DNA from: Cyanobacteria bacterium REEB446 | GTDB lineage: Bacteria > Cyanobacteriota > Vampirovibrionia > LMEP-6097 | DNA length: 38,344 nt | Direction of reading: 5' to 3' | Assembly: GCA_018970325.1 (NCBI GenBank) | Contig: JAGWWP010000019.1 | Location: 1-38,344, forward strand | Shown here: positions 7,648 through 15,554 of the stretch, piece after piece | Position numbering within the stretch: position 1 is the first letter of the stretch | Layout of the letters: every line of letters begins with the position of its first letter | The notes under the pieces: model-generated | Seen by the model: the letters and a program-made list of their open reading frames with translations, nothing else | The model's database searches: none | What the model was told of the DNA's origin: nothing | Translations under genes and position numbers: made by a program

Positions 7648-8784
7648 ATGAAGTTATTAGTTAACATAGTTTTTCTTTTTACGTTTTTCTCTTCGATACT
7701 AATGGGAGTATCAGCCGAATCATCGACAGAAGCTTCTGCTAAGCAGATTACTGTTCCGCAGTTTCAGATAGTAAAAGTTTTAGAAGTTTCTGCTCTAGAA
7801 AGTGTTTCTGGTAGTTTAGATCAATTAATTAGTGCTAAAGAGCAGCAAGTCAAAGTGAGAGTACTTAGTGATGGACCACAAAAAAATACAGAATTATTTA
7901 TCAATAATATAGTTCCAGACAATCTAGCTTTTGGCATAGTAGCTAAAAAAGACAAAGAATATATAATCTCTTTAGCAGATGATAATAATGAGGTTGCAAT
8001 TATAGATTATCATCGTAAGCCTTATGTAATAGGTCTTTTTATCTTATTTGTAGTTTTAATTATTGGTTTTTCTGGTTTTAAAGGTTTTAAAGCGATCCTT
8101 TCTCTTTTTGTAACAGCTCTTTCGATAATATATATTTTAATACCAGCTATTAAAGAGGGTTTTGATCCTATACTAGTAGGCATTTTTATTTCGGCAATAG
8201 CCACTGCTGTAACTGTAATTTCTATCGCAGGCTTCACGAAGAAAGCTTTTGCTGCGACTATCGGCAGTATTGGGGCAGTAGCTATCGCTGGTCTTACATC
8301 CTTTTTCGTTATTAAAGGGGCTCCCTTAAGTGGTCTTGCGAGCAATGAAGCACAGATCCTTTTAGCAAATAGCATGTATGGGGGTGCTAACAGTATGATG
8401 AATTTTCAAGGAATACTTTCAGCTGGGGTAATCATCGCAAGCTTAGGTGCAGCCATGGACGTAGCTGTATCTATTGCAAGTGCTACTCAGGAATTATATT
8501 TGACTGATATTAATCAGAGTTTTAATAATCTTTTCAAGCATGCGATGAATGTGGGCAAGGATATTATGGGTACTATGACGGATACGCTGATCCTTGCTTA
8601 TACTGGGGCTTCTCTGCCGTTATTTTTACTTTTAGAAAGCTATGAACCGAAAGCCTTACTGCTAAACATGGAAATCATCGTCACGGAGCTCACTTCAGCT
8701 TTGGCTGGTAGTATTGGGATTATATTTGCTATTCCTCTAACTGCTATTATCTCGGTCTTTATGTATAAGGGGTTTAAGCGTTAA
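7648..8784 (+). CDS. YibE/F family membrane protein
   Basis: A signal peptide (residues 1-23) and an extracytoplasmic region of about 100 residues are followed by roughly seven membrane spans from residue 126 (YVIGLFILFVVLIIGFSGFK). Typical family segments include GGANSMMNFQGILSAGVIIA, LGAAMDVAVSIASATQEL and GKDIMGTMTDTLILAYTGAS, which carry conserved polar residues within helices. The family has no firmly established function. The 378-residue length is normal. The ATG has TAGATT 6 nt upstream and no Shine-Dalgarno sequence. It is transcribed divergently from fliG across 133 bp. Confidence 0.88.
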   Translation: MKLLVNIVFLFTFFSSILMGVSAESSTEASAKQITVPQFQIVKVLEVSALESVSGSLDQLISAKEQQVKVRVLSDGPQKNTELFINNIVPDNLAFGIVAKKDKEYIISLADDNNEVAIIDYHRKPYVIGLFILFVVLIIGFSGFKGFKAILSLFVTALSIIYILIPAIKEGFDPILVGIFISAIATAVTVISIAGFTKKAFAATIGSIGAVAIAGLTSFFVIKGAPLSGLASNEAQILLANSMYGGANSMMNFQGILSAGVIIASLGAAMDVAVSIASATQELYLTDINQSFNNLFKHAMNVGKDIMGTMTDTLILAYTGASLPLFLLLESYEPKALLLNMEIIVTELTSALAGSIGIIFAIPLTAIISVFMYKGFKR

Positions 8785-8834
8785 GGCTAAGCCATTTTTT
8801 AGGTAAGGACTAAGAAATTAGCTAAAATGTAATT

Positions 8835-9479
8835 ATGGATCAGAGTTTAGATCTTTCAGAAGAAGTAAAATCTTTTTATTTGGTGAGACATGGTGAGCTT
8901 AAGAACTCTAATAAAGGACGCGCGCCAGATACGAATGATAAAGGTTTAAACAGTGAAGGCGTTTTAGAGGCTGAATTGCTTTCTAGTTTTTTTCATGATT
9001 TAGGAATTAGTTCTATTTTCTCTAGTCCTAATAATAGCGCGGTAGAGACTACTGACATCATTGCTAAAAACATAGGAGAACCAAGCTTCTTTAAACATAG
9101 TGGGCTTACAGATAAACGTGAAGGCGAGTGGGCTGGTAAAACCTATTGGCAGATTAGGGAAGAAGATGCAAAGTCTTGGGAGAAATGGAGTAAAGATCCT
9201 ATTAATTTCTGCCCACCAGGTGGAGAGAGTGTTAGAGATTTCGTTTCACGTGTAGGGCGTGCACTTAAAGATATCCGCACTAATTATGAAATTGGTGAAA
9301 AAATTATTCTTAGTACTCATGCAGGGGTAGTAAGGGCCATGCTAATACTTGCTTTAGATATACCTGTTGATAATTTTTTTCGCATAGATGTTCCACTGAG
9401 CTCAATTAGTAGAATAGATTGGTCTAATAGCTATGCCGTTGTGAAGTTTTTTTCACTCAGTGTTACTTCTAAGTCTTAA
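8835..9479 (+). CDS. Histidine phosphatase family protein
   Basis: The fold transfers phosphate through a catalytic His in the RHG motif. Here YLVRHGELKNS near residue 16 supplies it. Further features are LNSEGVLEAELL, SSPNNSAVETTDIIA, the acid-containing DKREGEWAGKTYWQ near residue 98, CPPGGESVRDFVSRV, and the second His in LSTHAGVVRAML near residue 163. This layout fits the CobC / phosphoglycerate mutase-like group. The substrate (a sugar phosphate, alpha-ribazole phosphate or other) cannot be assigned. TAAAAT lies 6 nt before the ATG and no Shine-Dalgarno sequence is present. Confidence 0.88.
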   Translation: MDQSLDLSEEVKSFYLVRHGELKNSNKGRAPDTNDKGLNSEGVLEAELLSSFFHDLGISSIFSSPNNSAVETTDIIAKNIGEPSFFKHSGLTDKREGEWAGKTYWQIREEDAKSWEKWSKDPINFCPPGGESVRDFVSRVGRALKDIRTNYEIGEKIILSTHAGVVRAMLILALDIPVDNFFRIDVPLSSISRIDWSNSYAVVKFFSLSVTSKS

Positions 9480-9483
9480 GGTG

Positions 9484-9552
9484 CGTGGAGCCGAACGAAC
9501 AAGTTCAAGGCTGAGGACGACGAAAACGCAGAAATTGGAGTTCAGCTCCACG
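9484..9552 (+). repeat. Dispersed repeat copy R3, with terminal inverted repeats
   Basis: The element starts CGTGGAGCCGAAC and ends GTTCAGCTCCACG, a 13-bp inverted repeat with one mismatch. The core GACGAAAACGCAGAAATTGG lies inside. It shares the stretch AACAAGTTCAAGGCTGAGGA with R5 apart from one base. It is placed between the phosphatase gene and the crcB leader and could fold as one long hairpin. Confidence 0.8.
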
Positions 9553-9596
9553 TCCTTAACTAGAATTTAATTTCAGTTTGTTAATAGAATAATAGT

Positions 9597-9710
9597 TCAT
9601 CAAGTTGGGGAGTGGTTTAATTACCCTCAGTCACCTAGTAGCTTTCCCTTGAGCTACAGTTATCCTTCTTCCAACAACCTATTTTAAGGAGGCTACTAGG
9701 GACTTGATGA
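9597..9710 (+). ncRNA. Structured element upstream of crcB (leader RNA or small RNA candidate)
   Basis: Two perfect 9-bp helices enclose the region: TCATCAAGT (9597-9605) with ACTTGATGA (9702-9710), and CCTAGTAGC (9634-9642) with GCTACTAGG (9692-9700). An alternative hairpin GTAGCT/AGCTAC (9638-9643 with 9652-9657) would compete with the inner helix. GTTGG at 9604 could also pair with CCAAC at 9671. Such mutually exclusive pairings are typical of switches, but the sequence does not match the known fluoride riboswitch. AAGGAGG at 9686-9692 is partly inside the helix. Confidence 0.45.
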
Positions 9711-9720
9711 TTATTTAAGT

Positions 9721-9726
9721 TATAAT
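9721..9726 (+). promoter_or_regulatory. Predicted -10 box of crcB
   Basis: TATAAT lies 6 nt before the GTG start of crcB. If used, the transcript would start at the GTG and would not include the structured element at 9597-9710. Confidence 0.45.
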
Positions 9727-9732
9727 TTTTTA

Positions 9733-10107
9733 GTGAATACGATATTTTCTATTTCAATAGGAGCTGTTCTGGGTGCAGTACTCAGGCACTTTATGATGAC
9801 TGGGATAAGCCGCATCTGGGTGCAGAGCTATCCTTTAGCCACCTTAATTGTAAATGTTTTAGGTTCTTTTATTTTGGGGCTTTTAGTGGAGCTTTTTGCT
9901 TTAAAACTTTCTGTTAGTCAAGATTTAAAAGCTATGTTAACGGTGGGATTTCTCAGTTCATTTACGACATTATCAACAGTAGCATTGGAGTTTGCTTTAC
10001 TCAGCAGCAGAGGACAATTAAGCACAGCATTTCTGTATGTCACTCTAACTATGTTACTTTCGGTGGGAGCAGTGTTTTTGGGATTTTATTTAATTAGAAA
10101 TTTTTAA
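9733..10107 (+). CDS. crcB: Fluoride ion channel CrcB (Fluc)
   Basis: Fluc proteins are small dual-topology channels that expel fluoride. The 124 residues have four membrane spans with family motifs: GAVLGAVLRHFMM (Arg of the first helix), YPLATLIVNVLGSFILG (pore Asn) and GFLSSFTTLSTVALE (phenylalanine box and Thr/Ser track). Only one copy is present, so it probably acts as a homodimer. The GTG start is fixed by homology and by TATAAT 6 nt upstream. The 3' end overlaps the convergent gene by 18 bp. Confidence 0.95.
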   Translation: MNTIFSISIGAVLGAVLRHFMMTGISRIWVQSYPLATLIVNVLGSFILGLLVELFALKLSVSQDLKAMLTVGFLSSFTTLSTVALEFALLSSRGQLSTAFLYVTLTMLLSVGAVFLGFYLIRNF

Positions 10108-11205
10108 TCGATTATCTTTTAAATTTAAAATACTAAATTTATTAGCACGAGTTTTAGGTGCTAAGGCTAGAACATAGTTTAGTTCATCGTTAGAAATATC
10201 TATTTCTTGAAAACTCTTGGGTAACTTGAGTAAATTAAAAAGTTCCTCGAAATTTATTATCCTTTCAGGGGATTGATTTATTTTTTTTAAAACTTCAAGC
10301 TGCTGTGGATAAACGAAGTAACTCGCTATTGCCACTTGAATTCCGTGAGCAGCTTTAACACCGTGACCATAAATGGCATCTATGGCATGGGAGATCATAT
10401 GTTCACTACCAGAACAGGGGCTTGAATTATTTGCATAATACATTGCCATGCCTGATAATACTAGGGATCTAATAAACTGTCTTAAAAATTTTGTGCTGTA
10501 AAGAAGCTCTAGATTAGGTTTCATCGATTCTGCCACAGATCCATCATTTGATCGCGAGGCATAAATTAAATCTATTAATTCTATGGAACCCTGATATGCA
10601 AGATTAATCGCTTCTTGGCACTGCTCGCGAACTCCAATTTCTGCGTTTTCGTCTTTAAAGGCTTGGCTGATATAGCAATCATTAATGGCTGTGAAGTTTG
10701 CGATTAAATCTCCAATACCTGCTTGAATACTGATTAAGGGTGCTTTTTCTAGGGTATTTAAAGAAATCATCAGATGCTCTGGCATTTTGCTACCAAGGCT
10801 GAAGCCTGCTATTACTGATATAGGTGAAAAAATTCCATCATGTGCAGCATTACTAGGTATGGAGATAAAAGTCCGACCAGTTCTAAAAGATAGATATTTA
10901 GCGAAATCTAAGATTTTCCCTCCACCTATGCCGATTATCGGAGATTGAGATTTAAGGTATTCTTGAGCTAAATCATTTCTAATAGACTCTTTATTAATTT
11001 CAGGAGCGATAATAAGCTCTGAATCAATTAATATAGATTTGCACTGCTTAAATATCTCTTCACCAAGCTCTCTGTAGCTATTTGCACCACAGATAAATAA
11101 AGGGTCTTGGTATTGATAATTCTTGAGGATTTGAATTAATTTGCTAGATAGATCTATAGTTTTATCGAAAAAAATTACAGACTCTGGGATGTCATATTTA
11201 CGCAT
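10090..11205 (-). CDS. Glycerol-1-phosphate dehydrogenase-like (AraM/EgsA type) enzyme
   Basis: The family reduces dihydroxyacetone phosphate to sn-glycerol-1-phosphate with NAD(P)H and a bound metal. Visible motifs are IGIGGGKILDFAKYLS near residues 95-110, PSNAAHDGIFSPISV near residues 126-140 (metal Asp), and the two His-containing motifs SEHMISHAIDAIYGHG and AAHGIQVAIAS. The 371-residue length suits the family. Residues about 185-196 (DENAEIGVREQC) are encoded by repeat copy R4 and look inserted. It overlaps the upstream nucleotidyltransferase gene by 31 bp, so the two are probably coupled. The exact substrate is inferred. Confidence 0.82.
   Translation of the reverse strand: MRKYDIPESVIFFDKTIDLSSKLIQILKNYQYQDPLFICGANSYRELGEEIFKQCKSILIDSELIIAPEINKESIRNDLAQEYLKSQSPIIGIGGGKILDFAKYLSFRTGRTFISIPSNAAHDGIFSPISVIAGFSLGSKMPEHLMISLNTLEKAPLISIQAGIGDLIANFTAINDCYISQAFKDENAEIGVREQCQEAINLAYQGSIELIDLIYASRSNDGSVAESMKPNLELLYSTKFLRQFIRSLVLSGMAMYYANNSSPCSGSEHMISHAIDAIYGHGVKAAHGIQVAIASYFVYPQQLEVLKKINQSPERIINFEELFNLLKLPKSFQEIDISNDELNYVLALAPKTRANKFSILNLKDNRLKISN
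10617..10653 (-). repeat. Dispersed repeat copy R4, inside a coding sequence
   Basis: The minus strand reads GACGAAAACGCAGAAATTGG followed by AGTTCGCGAGCAGTGCC. It lies in frame within the glycerol-1-phosphate dehydrogenase gene and encodes DENAEIGVREQC. It matches copy R6 in a different gene in both sequence and reading frame. Confidence 0.85.
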
Positions 11206-11927
11206 TCTAGTTTCTGGGCTCTTTTTAAATCTTCTAATGTATCTACTTCAGTCCAAGCATAAGCTTGAGTGGATTCGAGGCTAAGATTGATGTTTTCTAA
11301 AATTTGGTCAAGAGCGTATTCATAGTGTCTCTTCACATCATTATTTGAAATCAGTTCAGAGAGCTTCTCTGCATAAGTAGCTCTGTCTTTGCTGCATATA
11401 TGCATAATGCCGATATATTCACCGTGCGAGCTTTCGTTGTCTAGGCTTTTGCTGATTCTTTTAATTCTTTTATTTTCACTGATGACTTTCATATCTTCGT
11501 CTATGAGAGGCTTTGAGTCATCTACGATCAAGAAGCTTTTTTCATTTCTTAGTCTCTTTATGGCTATTTCTAGGATTCTTGTATCAAAAACTATATCTGA
11601 GTTAAAGACTAAAGTATCATCACCAAGAAGTTCTTGAATTAAATGAACAGAGTATATATTATCTTTATTTTCAAAATCATCATTTAATAAAAATTTCAAC
11701 TTTAGTTCTTTTAATTGAGGAATTATGTTTTCTGCAAAGGCTTGAGTCTTTTCTGCGGCATATCCTATAACTAAAGTCGCTTCAGTAAAGCCTTTTTGAT
11801 CAAGAATTTTTAGCATTCGAGACAGGATAGAATCTTCATCATTGATTTTCAGGCAGGTTTTAGGTAATTCTTTGGTTAGTTCTTTTAGTCTAGATGATTT
11901 ACCAGCAGACAGTATAATAGCTTTCAC
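11175..11927 (-). CDS. Sugar/polyol-phosphate nucleotidyltransferase (NTP_transferase-like)
   Basis: The enzyme family couples NTP to a phosphorylated sugar or alcohol. From the chosen start the protein begins VKAIILSAGKSSRLKELTKE, the classic nucleotide-binding motif, and has LVFNSDIVFD near residue 110 for metal binding, and WTEVDTLEDLKRAQKL at the C-terminus. The open frame extends upstream to 11966. GTG at 11927 is preferred because family members start at this motif and TATAAT sits 7 nt before it. The overlap with the dehydrogenase suggests that it activates that enzyme's product, perhaps as a CDP-polyol, but this is inference. Confidence 0.82.
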   Translation of the reverse strand: MKAIILSAGKSSRLKELTKELPKTCLKINDEDSILSRMLKILDQKGFTEATLVIGYAAEKTQAFAENIIPQLKELKLKFLLNDDFENKDNIYSVHLIQELLGDDTLVFNSDIVFDTRILEIAIKRLRNEKSFLIVDDSKPLIDEDMKVISENKRIKRISKSLDNESSHGEYIGIMHICSKDRATYAEKLSELISNNDVKRHYEYALDQILENINLSLESTQAYAWTEVDTLEDLKRAQKLECVNMTSQSL

Positions 11928-11934
11928 GCTGATG

Positions 11935-11940
11935 ATTATA
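11935..11940 (-). promoter_or_regulatory. Predicted -10 box of the nucleotidyltransferase gene
   Basis: The minus strand reads TTGCTATAAT, which is an extended -10 (TGn then TATAAT). The hexamer is 7 nt from the GTG at 11927. This argues for that start codon and for a leaderless mRNA. Confidence 0.55.
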
Positions 11941-12020
11941 GCAATTTTGGGGGATGCCTTAATCACAGCTCTATTTGTGGTATAAATAGAGAGTATTTAT
12001 TGCCTGAAATACTTTCCACG

Positions 12021-12737
12021 ATGTCAGATAGCAAGATAGATATAAAATCTCTAGAAATAACTTCAGAAACCACGACAAGAGGGGCTGATATTGCTAAGTT
12101 TATGCCTTTAGTGGAAATGATCGCAAGGAAGGAATTCGGCTCTAAGCGATATCAAAATATTTTTTCTTTTGATGAATTGGTAAACACAGGTTTAATAGCC
12201 GTTCATAATCTCATAGAACAGGCTAAGACTAAAGTAGATACTAAATATAATTCTAGCTATATCGCACAGTCAGTGAAATGGGCTATCACTGATGAATTAA
12301 GAAAACGTCAATCTTGGTATGGAGTAAAAAGAACCGCTCCATCAGTGGAAGAGGCAGGTGCAAGTAAGCGAGAGAAAGAGTTTGACGAAACTGAAACGAT
12401 TGAGATTAAGACCTTAGATGATGCTCGTAAAGCGGTTTTTGAAGTTATTATGTCTGTTGAAAGTATGGAGGAGGATTTAGGTTTCTCTCCAGCTTCTGAT
12501 TCTCAAGATCACTTAGACAGGTTAGAACTTTTAGCTATTAAGCAGAGCTTAATGAAATCTATATCTAAGTTACCAGATAATCTGAAGCAAGTTGTTAACA
12601 TGAGATTTTACGAAAACTATTCAGGAAATGAAGTCGCAGAGAAATTAGGGGTGACCCCTTCTCGTGTGTCTCATATGATTAAAGAGGCTGTAAAGAAGCT
12701 AAAAGTTTCCATGATAGCTGAAGGTTATAACGACTAG
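12021..12737 (+). CDS. fliA: Sigma-70 family sigma factor, FliA/sigma-28-like
   Basis: Region 2 is visible as MPLVEMIARKEFGSKRYQNI, FSFDELVNTGLIAVHNLIEQ and SYIAQSVKWAITDELRKRQS. Region 4 is a helix-turn-helix: LPDNLKQVVNMRFYENYSGN followed by EVAEKLGVTPSRVSHMIKEA. Region 1.1 is absent and the length suits the flagellar/sporulation sigma-28 group, which would fit fliG nearby. An upstream TTG at 12000 is possible in the same frame. I prefer the ATG at 12021, which has AATACT 7 nt upstream; neither start has a Shine-Dalgarno sequence. The flagellar role is inferred. Confidence 0.75.
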   Translation: MSDSKIDIKSLEITSETTTRGADIAKFMPLVEMIARKEFGSKRYQNIFSFDELVNTGLIAVHNLIEQAKTKVDTKYNSSYIAQSVKWAITDELRKRQSWYGVKRTAPSVEEAGASKREKEFDETETIEIKTLDDARKAVFEVIMSVESMEEDLGFSPASDSQDHLDRLELLAIKQSLMKSISKLPDNLKQVVNMRFYENYSGNEVAEKLGVTPSRVSHMIKEAVKKLKVSMIAEGYND

Positions 12738-13684
12738 TTCCAGATGGTCATTAAATAAGGAATAAGAAATAAGGCTAGGATATTACTGATCATTACGGCA
12801 ATAGATATCTTGTCAGTATTGAGCTTTAAGCTAGAAGCGATTACGATTGCATTAGCTGGAATAGGTGTCAGAGATAAAAGCATTAAAACCTTATAGGTAA
12901 AGCTGTTAAAGATCTGAAATGTATGCTGATCAATAATGATAAAACAGTAGGTTAGTAGAGGAAAGAGTATGAATTTAGAAAAAAGACTGAGTAGCAAAAA
13001 GATACTTGTGTCTTTGTCTAGCTTAATCTTCTTTATCTGAGCTAATCCTAGCCCTACTATTAACATGCCTAAGATACTGTAGGCGCCAGTGAAATTATCT
13101 GTGATTTTGAAAATGCCTTTAGCAAAGGCGTTTAAATTATTTAGATCGATGTAATCTTTTAGCCAGAATGCAAGAGCGACAGCGTAAAGATTAGGTACTA
13201 GTAGTGTTTTTTTTAGGCTTTGATTGAAGCTATGTTTTCCATTCGCTGTGATAAAGAACCCAGCAGAGTTCTGGAAAATAATTATTCCTAGCATTCCCAT
13301 TATTAAGGTTCCTAGAGCTTGTTCACCAAAAATAGCTAAGCCAACGGGTAACCCAAAGTAGCCCATATTGCCAGAACTGGCACAGAGGGCTAAAAGGTTT
13401 TTATTGAAATTTTTCCACAGTAAGGAGCCTACTCCTAGAGCAAGTAAGGCAAGTATGCAGCAAATTAAAAATACGACTAAAGCAATATTTAAGCTAGATA
13501 GAGGAATTCTGTCTTTGATAATGCCATTGAAAAACACTATCGGTGCAACTACATATATGATCATTAAAGATATGCTTTTTCTCTCTATCTCTAGAAAACG
13601 ACCAGCGATATAACCAAGTAATATAACTAGATATAGAGGTAGTATTTTTAAAAGTATGTTTTGGAAGGGAGCTAATTCAAGCAT
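12734..13684 (-). CDS. AEC (auxin efflux carrier) family transporter
   Basis: This is an integral membrane permease with about ten hydrophobic helices over 316 residues. Family-like segments are PLYLVILLGYIAGRFLEIER at the N-terminus, CASSGNMGYFGLPVGLAIFG near residue 101, and LSLTPIPANAIVIASSLKLN near residue 270 (the family's half-repeat with a broken helix). Bacterial members export or import organic acids such as malate, but the substrate here is unknown. Its 3' end overlaps the sigma-factor gene by 4 bp, tail to tail. Confidence 0.88.
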   Translation of the reverse strand: MLELAPFQNILLKILPLYLVILLGYIAGRFLEIERKSISLMIIYVVAPIVFFNGIIKDRIPLSSLNIALVVFLICCILALLALGVGSLLWKNFNKNLLALCASSGNMGYFGLPVGLAIFGEQALGTLIMGMLGIIIFQNSAGFFITANGKHSFNQSLKKTLLVPNLYAVALAFWLKDYIDLNNLNAFAKGIFKITDNFTGAYSILGMLIVGLGLAQIKKIKLDKDTSIFLLLSLFSKFILFPLLTYCFIIIDQHTFQIFNSFTYKVLMLLSLTPIPANAIVIASSLKLNTDKISIAVMISNILALFLIPYLMTIWN

Positions 13685-13742
13685 TTTTCATGGAATCTTT
13701 TAATAAGTTTCTTGTAACGAGTACTCTCCTATTGTATTATTT

Positions 13743-14747
13743 ATGCTTGTGATTAGACCTAAAAAAATCATTCTTGCAAATCCACGAGGCTTTTGTGCAG
13801 GGGTTGATAGAGCTATTGAGATTGTAGATATTGCTTTAAAGCTTTATCCCGCCCCAATTTACGTAAGACATGAGATTGTTCATAATCATCATGTCGTAAA
13901 TGATTTTAAGAATAGGGGAGTCATTTTCATTGAGGAATTAGATGAAGTACCAGATTCAGCTAAGTTAATTTTTTCAGCTCATGGTACTGATCCAGCTGTT
14001 ATAGAAAAAGCTAAAGCTAGAGGTATTAGTTTTATTGATGCGGTTTGTCCACTTGTGACTAAGGTTCATAAAGAAATTTTAAAAGCAGTATCCTTAAACA
14101 AGAAAATAATTTATGTAGGACATCGTGGTCATCAAGAAGTGGTGGGGGCTATGGGCTATGCTAAGGAAGATATTTTTCTAGTAGAGGATTTACTTGATAT
14201 AGAAGAACTTAAATCTTTCATTAAAAAAGATGAAGAGCTGATCTTAGCAACACAAACAACTTTATCTTTAGATGATACGAAGGCACTGGTGGATGCTCTT
14301 CAATCATATTTTACTAAGATTGAATTCCCGAAAGCTGATGATATTTGTTATGCTACTCAAAACAGGCAAGACGCTGTCAAGGAGCTTATTCACAACTGTG
14401 ACCATTTACTAGTTATAGGCAGTAAAAATTCGTCGAATACTCTTAGATTAGTTGAGCTTGCTCAAAAGCACTCAATACCAGCTAATTTAGTTCCAGATCC
14501 AGAAGAATTTGATTTAGCAGCTATGATTCCTGATTTAGAAAATAAGGTTATCGGGATAAGTTCAGGTGCTTCTGCACCAGAGAGGCTTATTGATATTTTA
14601 ATATCTAAATTATTGGGAGACCCACTGTACCAAAATTCCAGAGACTTTAGTGATAGCGATTATGCTAAGAATTCGCTTGTCGAAGTTTTAAGTGTAATAG
14701 AGGAGAAGACCTATTTTAAGCTGCCAGCTGATTTGCAGCTTAGCTAG
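13743..14747 (+). CDS. ispH: 4-hydroxy-3-methylbut-2-enyl diphosphate reductase (IspH/LytB)
   Basis: The Fe-S enzyme makes IPP and DMAPP in the last MEP-pathway step. All three cluster cysteines are present: NPRGFCAGVDRA (about Cys18), DAVCPLVTKVH (about Cys102) and DDICYATQNRQ (about Cys201). VRHEIVHNHHVV carries the substrate-binding His, and GISSGASAPERL is the C-terminal motif. The 334-residue length is a little longer than E. coli because of a C-terminal tail. The ABC permease gene starts 12 bp downstream, which suggests one transcript. Confidence 0.97.
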   Translation: MLVIRPKKIILANPRGFCAGVDRAIEIVDIALKLYPAPIYVRHEIVHNHHVVNDFKNRGVIFIEELDEVPDSAKLIFSAHGTDPAVIEKAKARGISFIDAVCPLVTKVHKEILKAVSLNKKIIYVGHRGHQEVVGAMGYAKEDIFLVEDLLDIEELKSFIKKDEELILATQTTLSLDDTKALVDALQSYFTKIEFPKADDICYATQNRQDAVKELIHNCDHLLVIGSKNSSNTLRLVELAQKHSIPANLVPDPEEFDLAAMIPDLENKVIGISSGASAPERLIDILISKLLGDPLYQNSRDFSDSDYAKNSLVEVLSVIEEKTYFKLPADLQLS

Positions 14748-14759
14748 AGAATAAGAATA

Positions 14760-15554
14760 ATGCCTTTTTTTTCCATAACTTTTCTGTTAATTATTTCAAG
14801 CCTTGCTTTGCTTTATGCAAAATTCCCACAGATTTTCCCTTGTAATCCTTTCTTGATAGATAGTTCTCAGATACTTGCTTCACCAAGTTCGATACATCTT
14901 GCTGGTACAGATGCTCTTGGTAGAGATTTATTTACGAGATTAATTTTAGGCGCTCAAACTAGCCTGATGATAGCTTTCTTGACGGCCATCATTGCTCTGT
15001 TTATCGGTGTTTTTATCGCAGTAGTTGCGGCTTATATTGGTGGTTGGGTGGATTCTTTAATTCTCAGGTTTATTGATTTAATTTATTCATTACCAGATTT
15101 ATTGATATTAAGTATTATTGGATTATGTTTTTCTCGTTCTAGTACTGCGATTGTAATTGGTCTTGCCTGTATTAATTGGATGGAGATAGCCAGAATTACT
15201 CGGGCTGAATTGCTTAAATTAAAAAAAGAAGAATTTATTCTTGCAAGTAAATTAATAGGCTTAAGCCACCAGCAGATTATTATTAAGCATTTGTTGCCTA
15301 ATGTTTCATCCTTAATTCTTGTATCACTAGGGTTTACTTTGCCGCGTGCGATACTATCTGAAAGTACACTTAGCTTCATTGGCCTAGGCTTATCGCCACC
15401 AAACACTAGCTGGGGCACTTTAGCTGGTGATGCTTTCCAGTATTTAAGAACAGATCCTCACCTGCTTTTCTTCCCAGCTATTTTAATATTCTTAACAAGT
15501 TTTTCTTTTAATAGAATTTCAGAAGCTTTCTCTAAAAAAATTTCAGGGGCTTAA
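14760..15554 (+). CDS. ABC transporter permease, DppC/OppC type
   Basis: This is the membrane subunit of a peptide or nickel-type importer. It has an N-terminal helix, the extracytoplasmic segment HLAGTDALGRDLFTRLILGA that is typical of DppC, and about five further membrane spans. The EAA-type coupling loop is ASKLIGLSHQQIIIKHLLPN, followed by ESTLSFIGLGLSPPNTSWGT. At 264 residues it is slightly short. No ATPase, partner permease or binding protein lies next to it, so it may work with subunits encoded elsewhere. Its stop abuts the stop of the convergent gene with no spacer. Confidence 0.87.
   Translation: MPFFSITFLLIISSLALLYAKFPQIFPCNPFLIDSSQILASPSSIHLAGTDALGRDLFTRLILGAQTSLMIAFLTAIIALFIGVFIAVVAAYIGGWVDSLILRFIDLIYSLPDLLILSIIGLCFSRSSTAIVIGLACINWMEIARITRAELLKLKKEEFILASKLIGLSHQQIIIKHLLPNVSSLILVSLGFTLPRAILSESTLSFIGLGLSPPNTSWGTLAGDAFQYLRTDPHLLFFPAILIFLTSFSFNRISEAFSKKISGA

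Noticed and set aside
8022-8375. Minus-strand open frame antisense to the YibE/F gene
   Set aside because: The plus-strand gene has clear membrane helices and family motifs; the antisense frame is a codon-bias shadow.
9597-9710. Known fluoride riboswitch upstream of crcB
   Set aside because: The conserved GCTGATGACTCCTAC-like segment and its pseudoknot partner are not found; only the position upstream of crcB fits.
9597-9710. SRP RNA or 6S RNA gene
   Set aside because: The signature GGAA tetraloop and asymmetric loop of SRP RNA are missing, and the length is too short for 6S RNA.
11928-11966. Upstream ATG start for the nucleotidyltransferase
   Set aside because: The 13 extra residues do not match the family, and a promoter-like TATAAT lies inside this extension.
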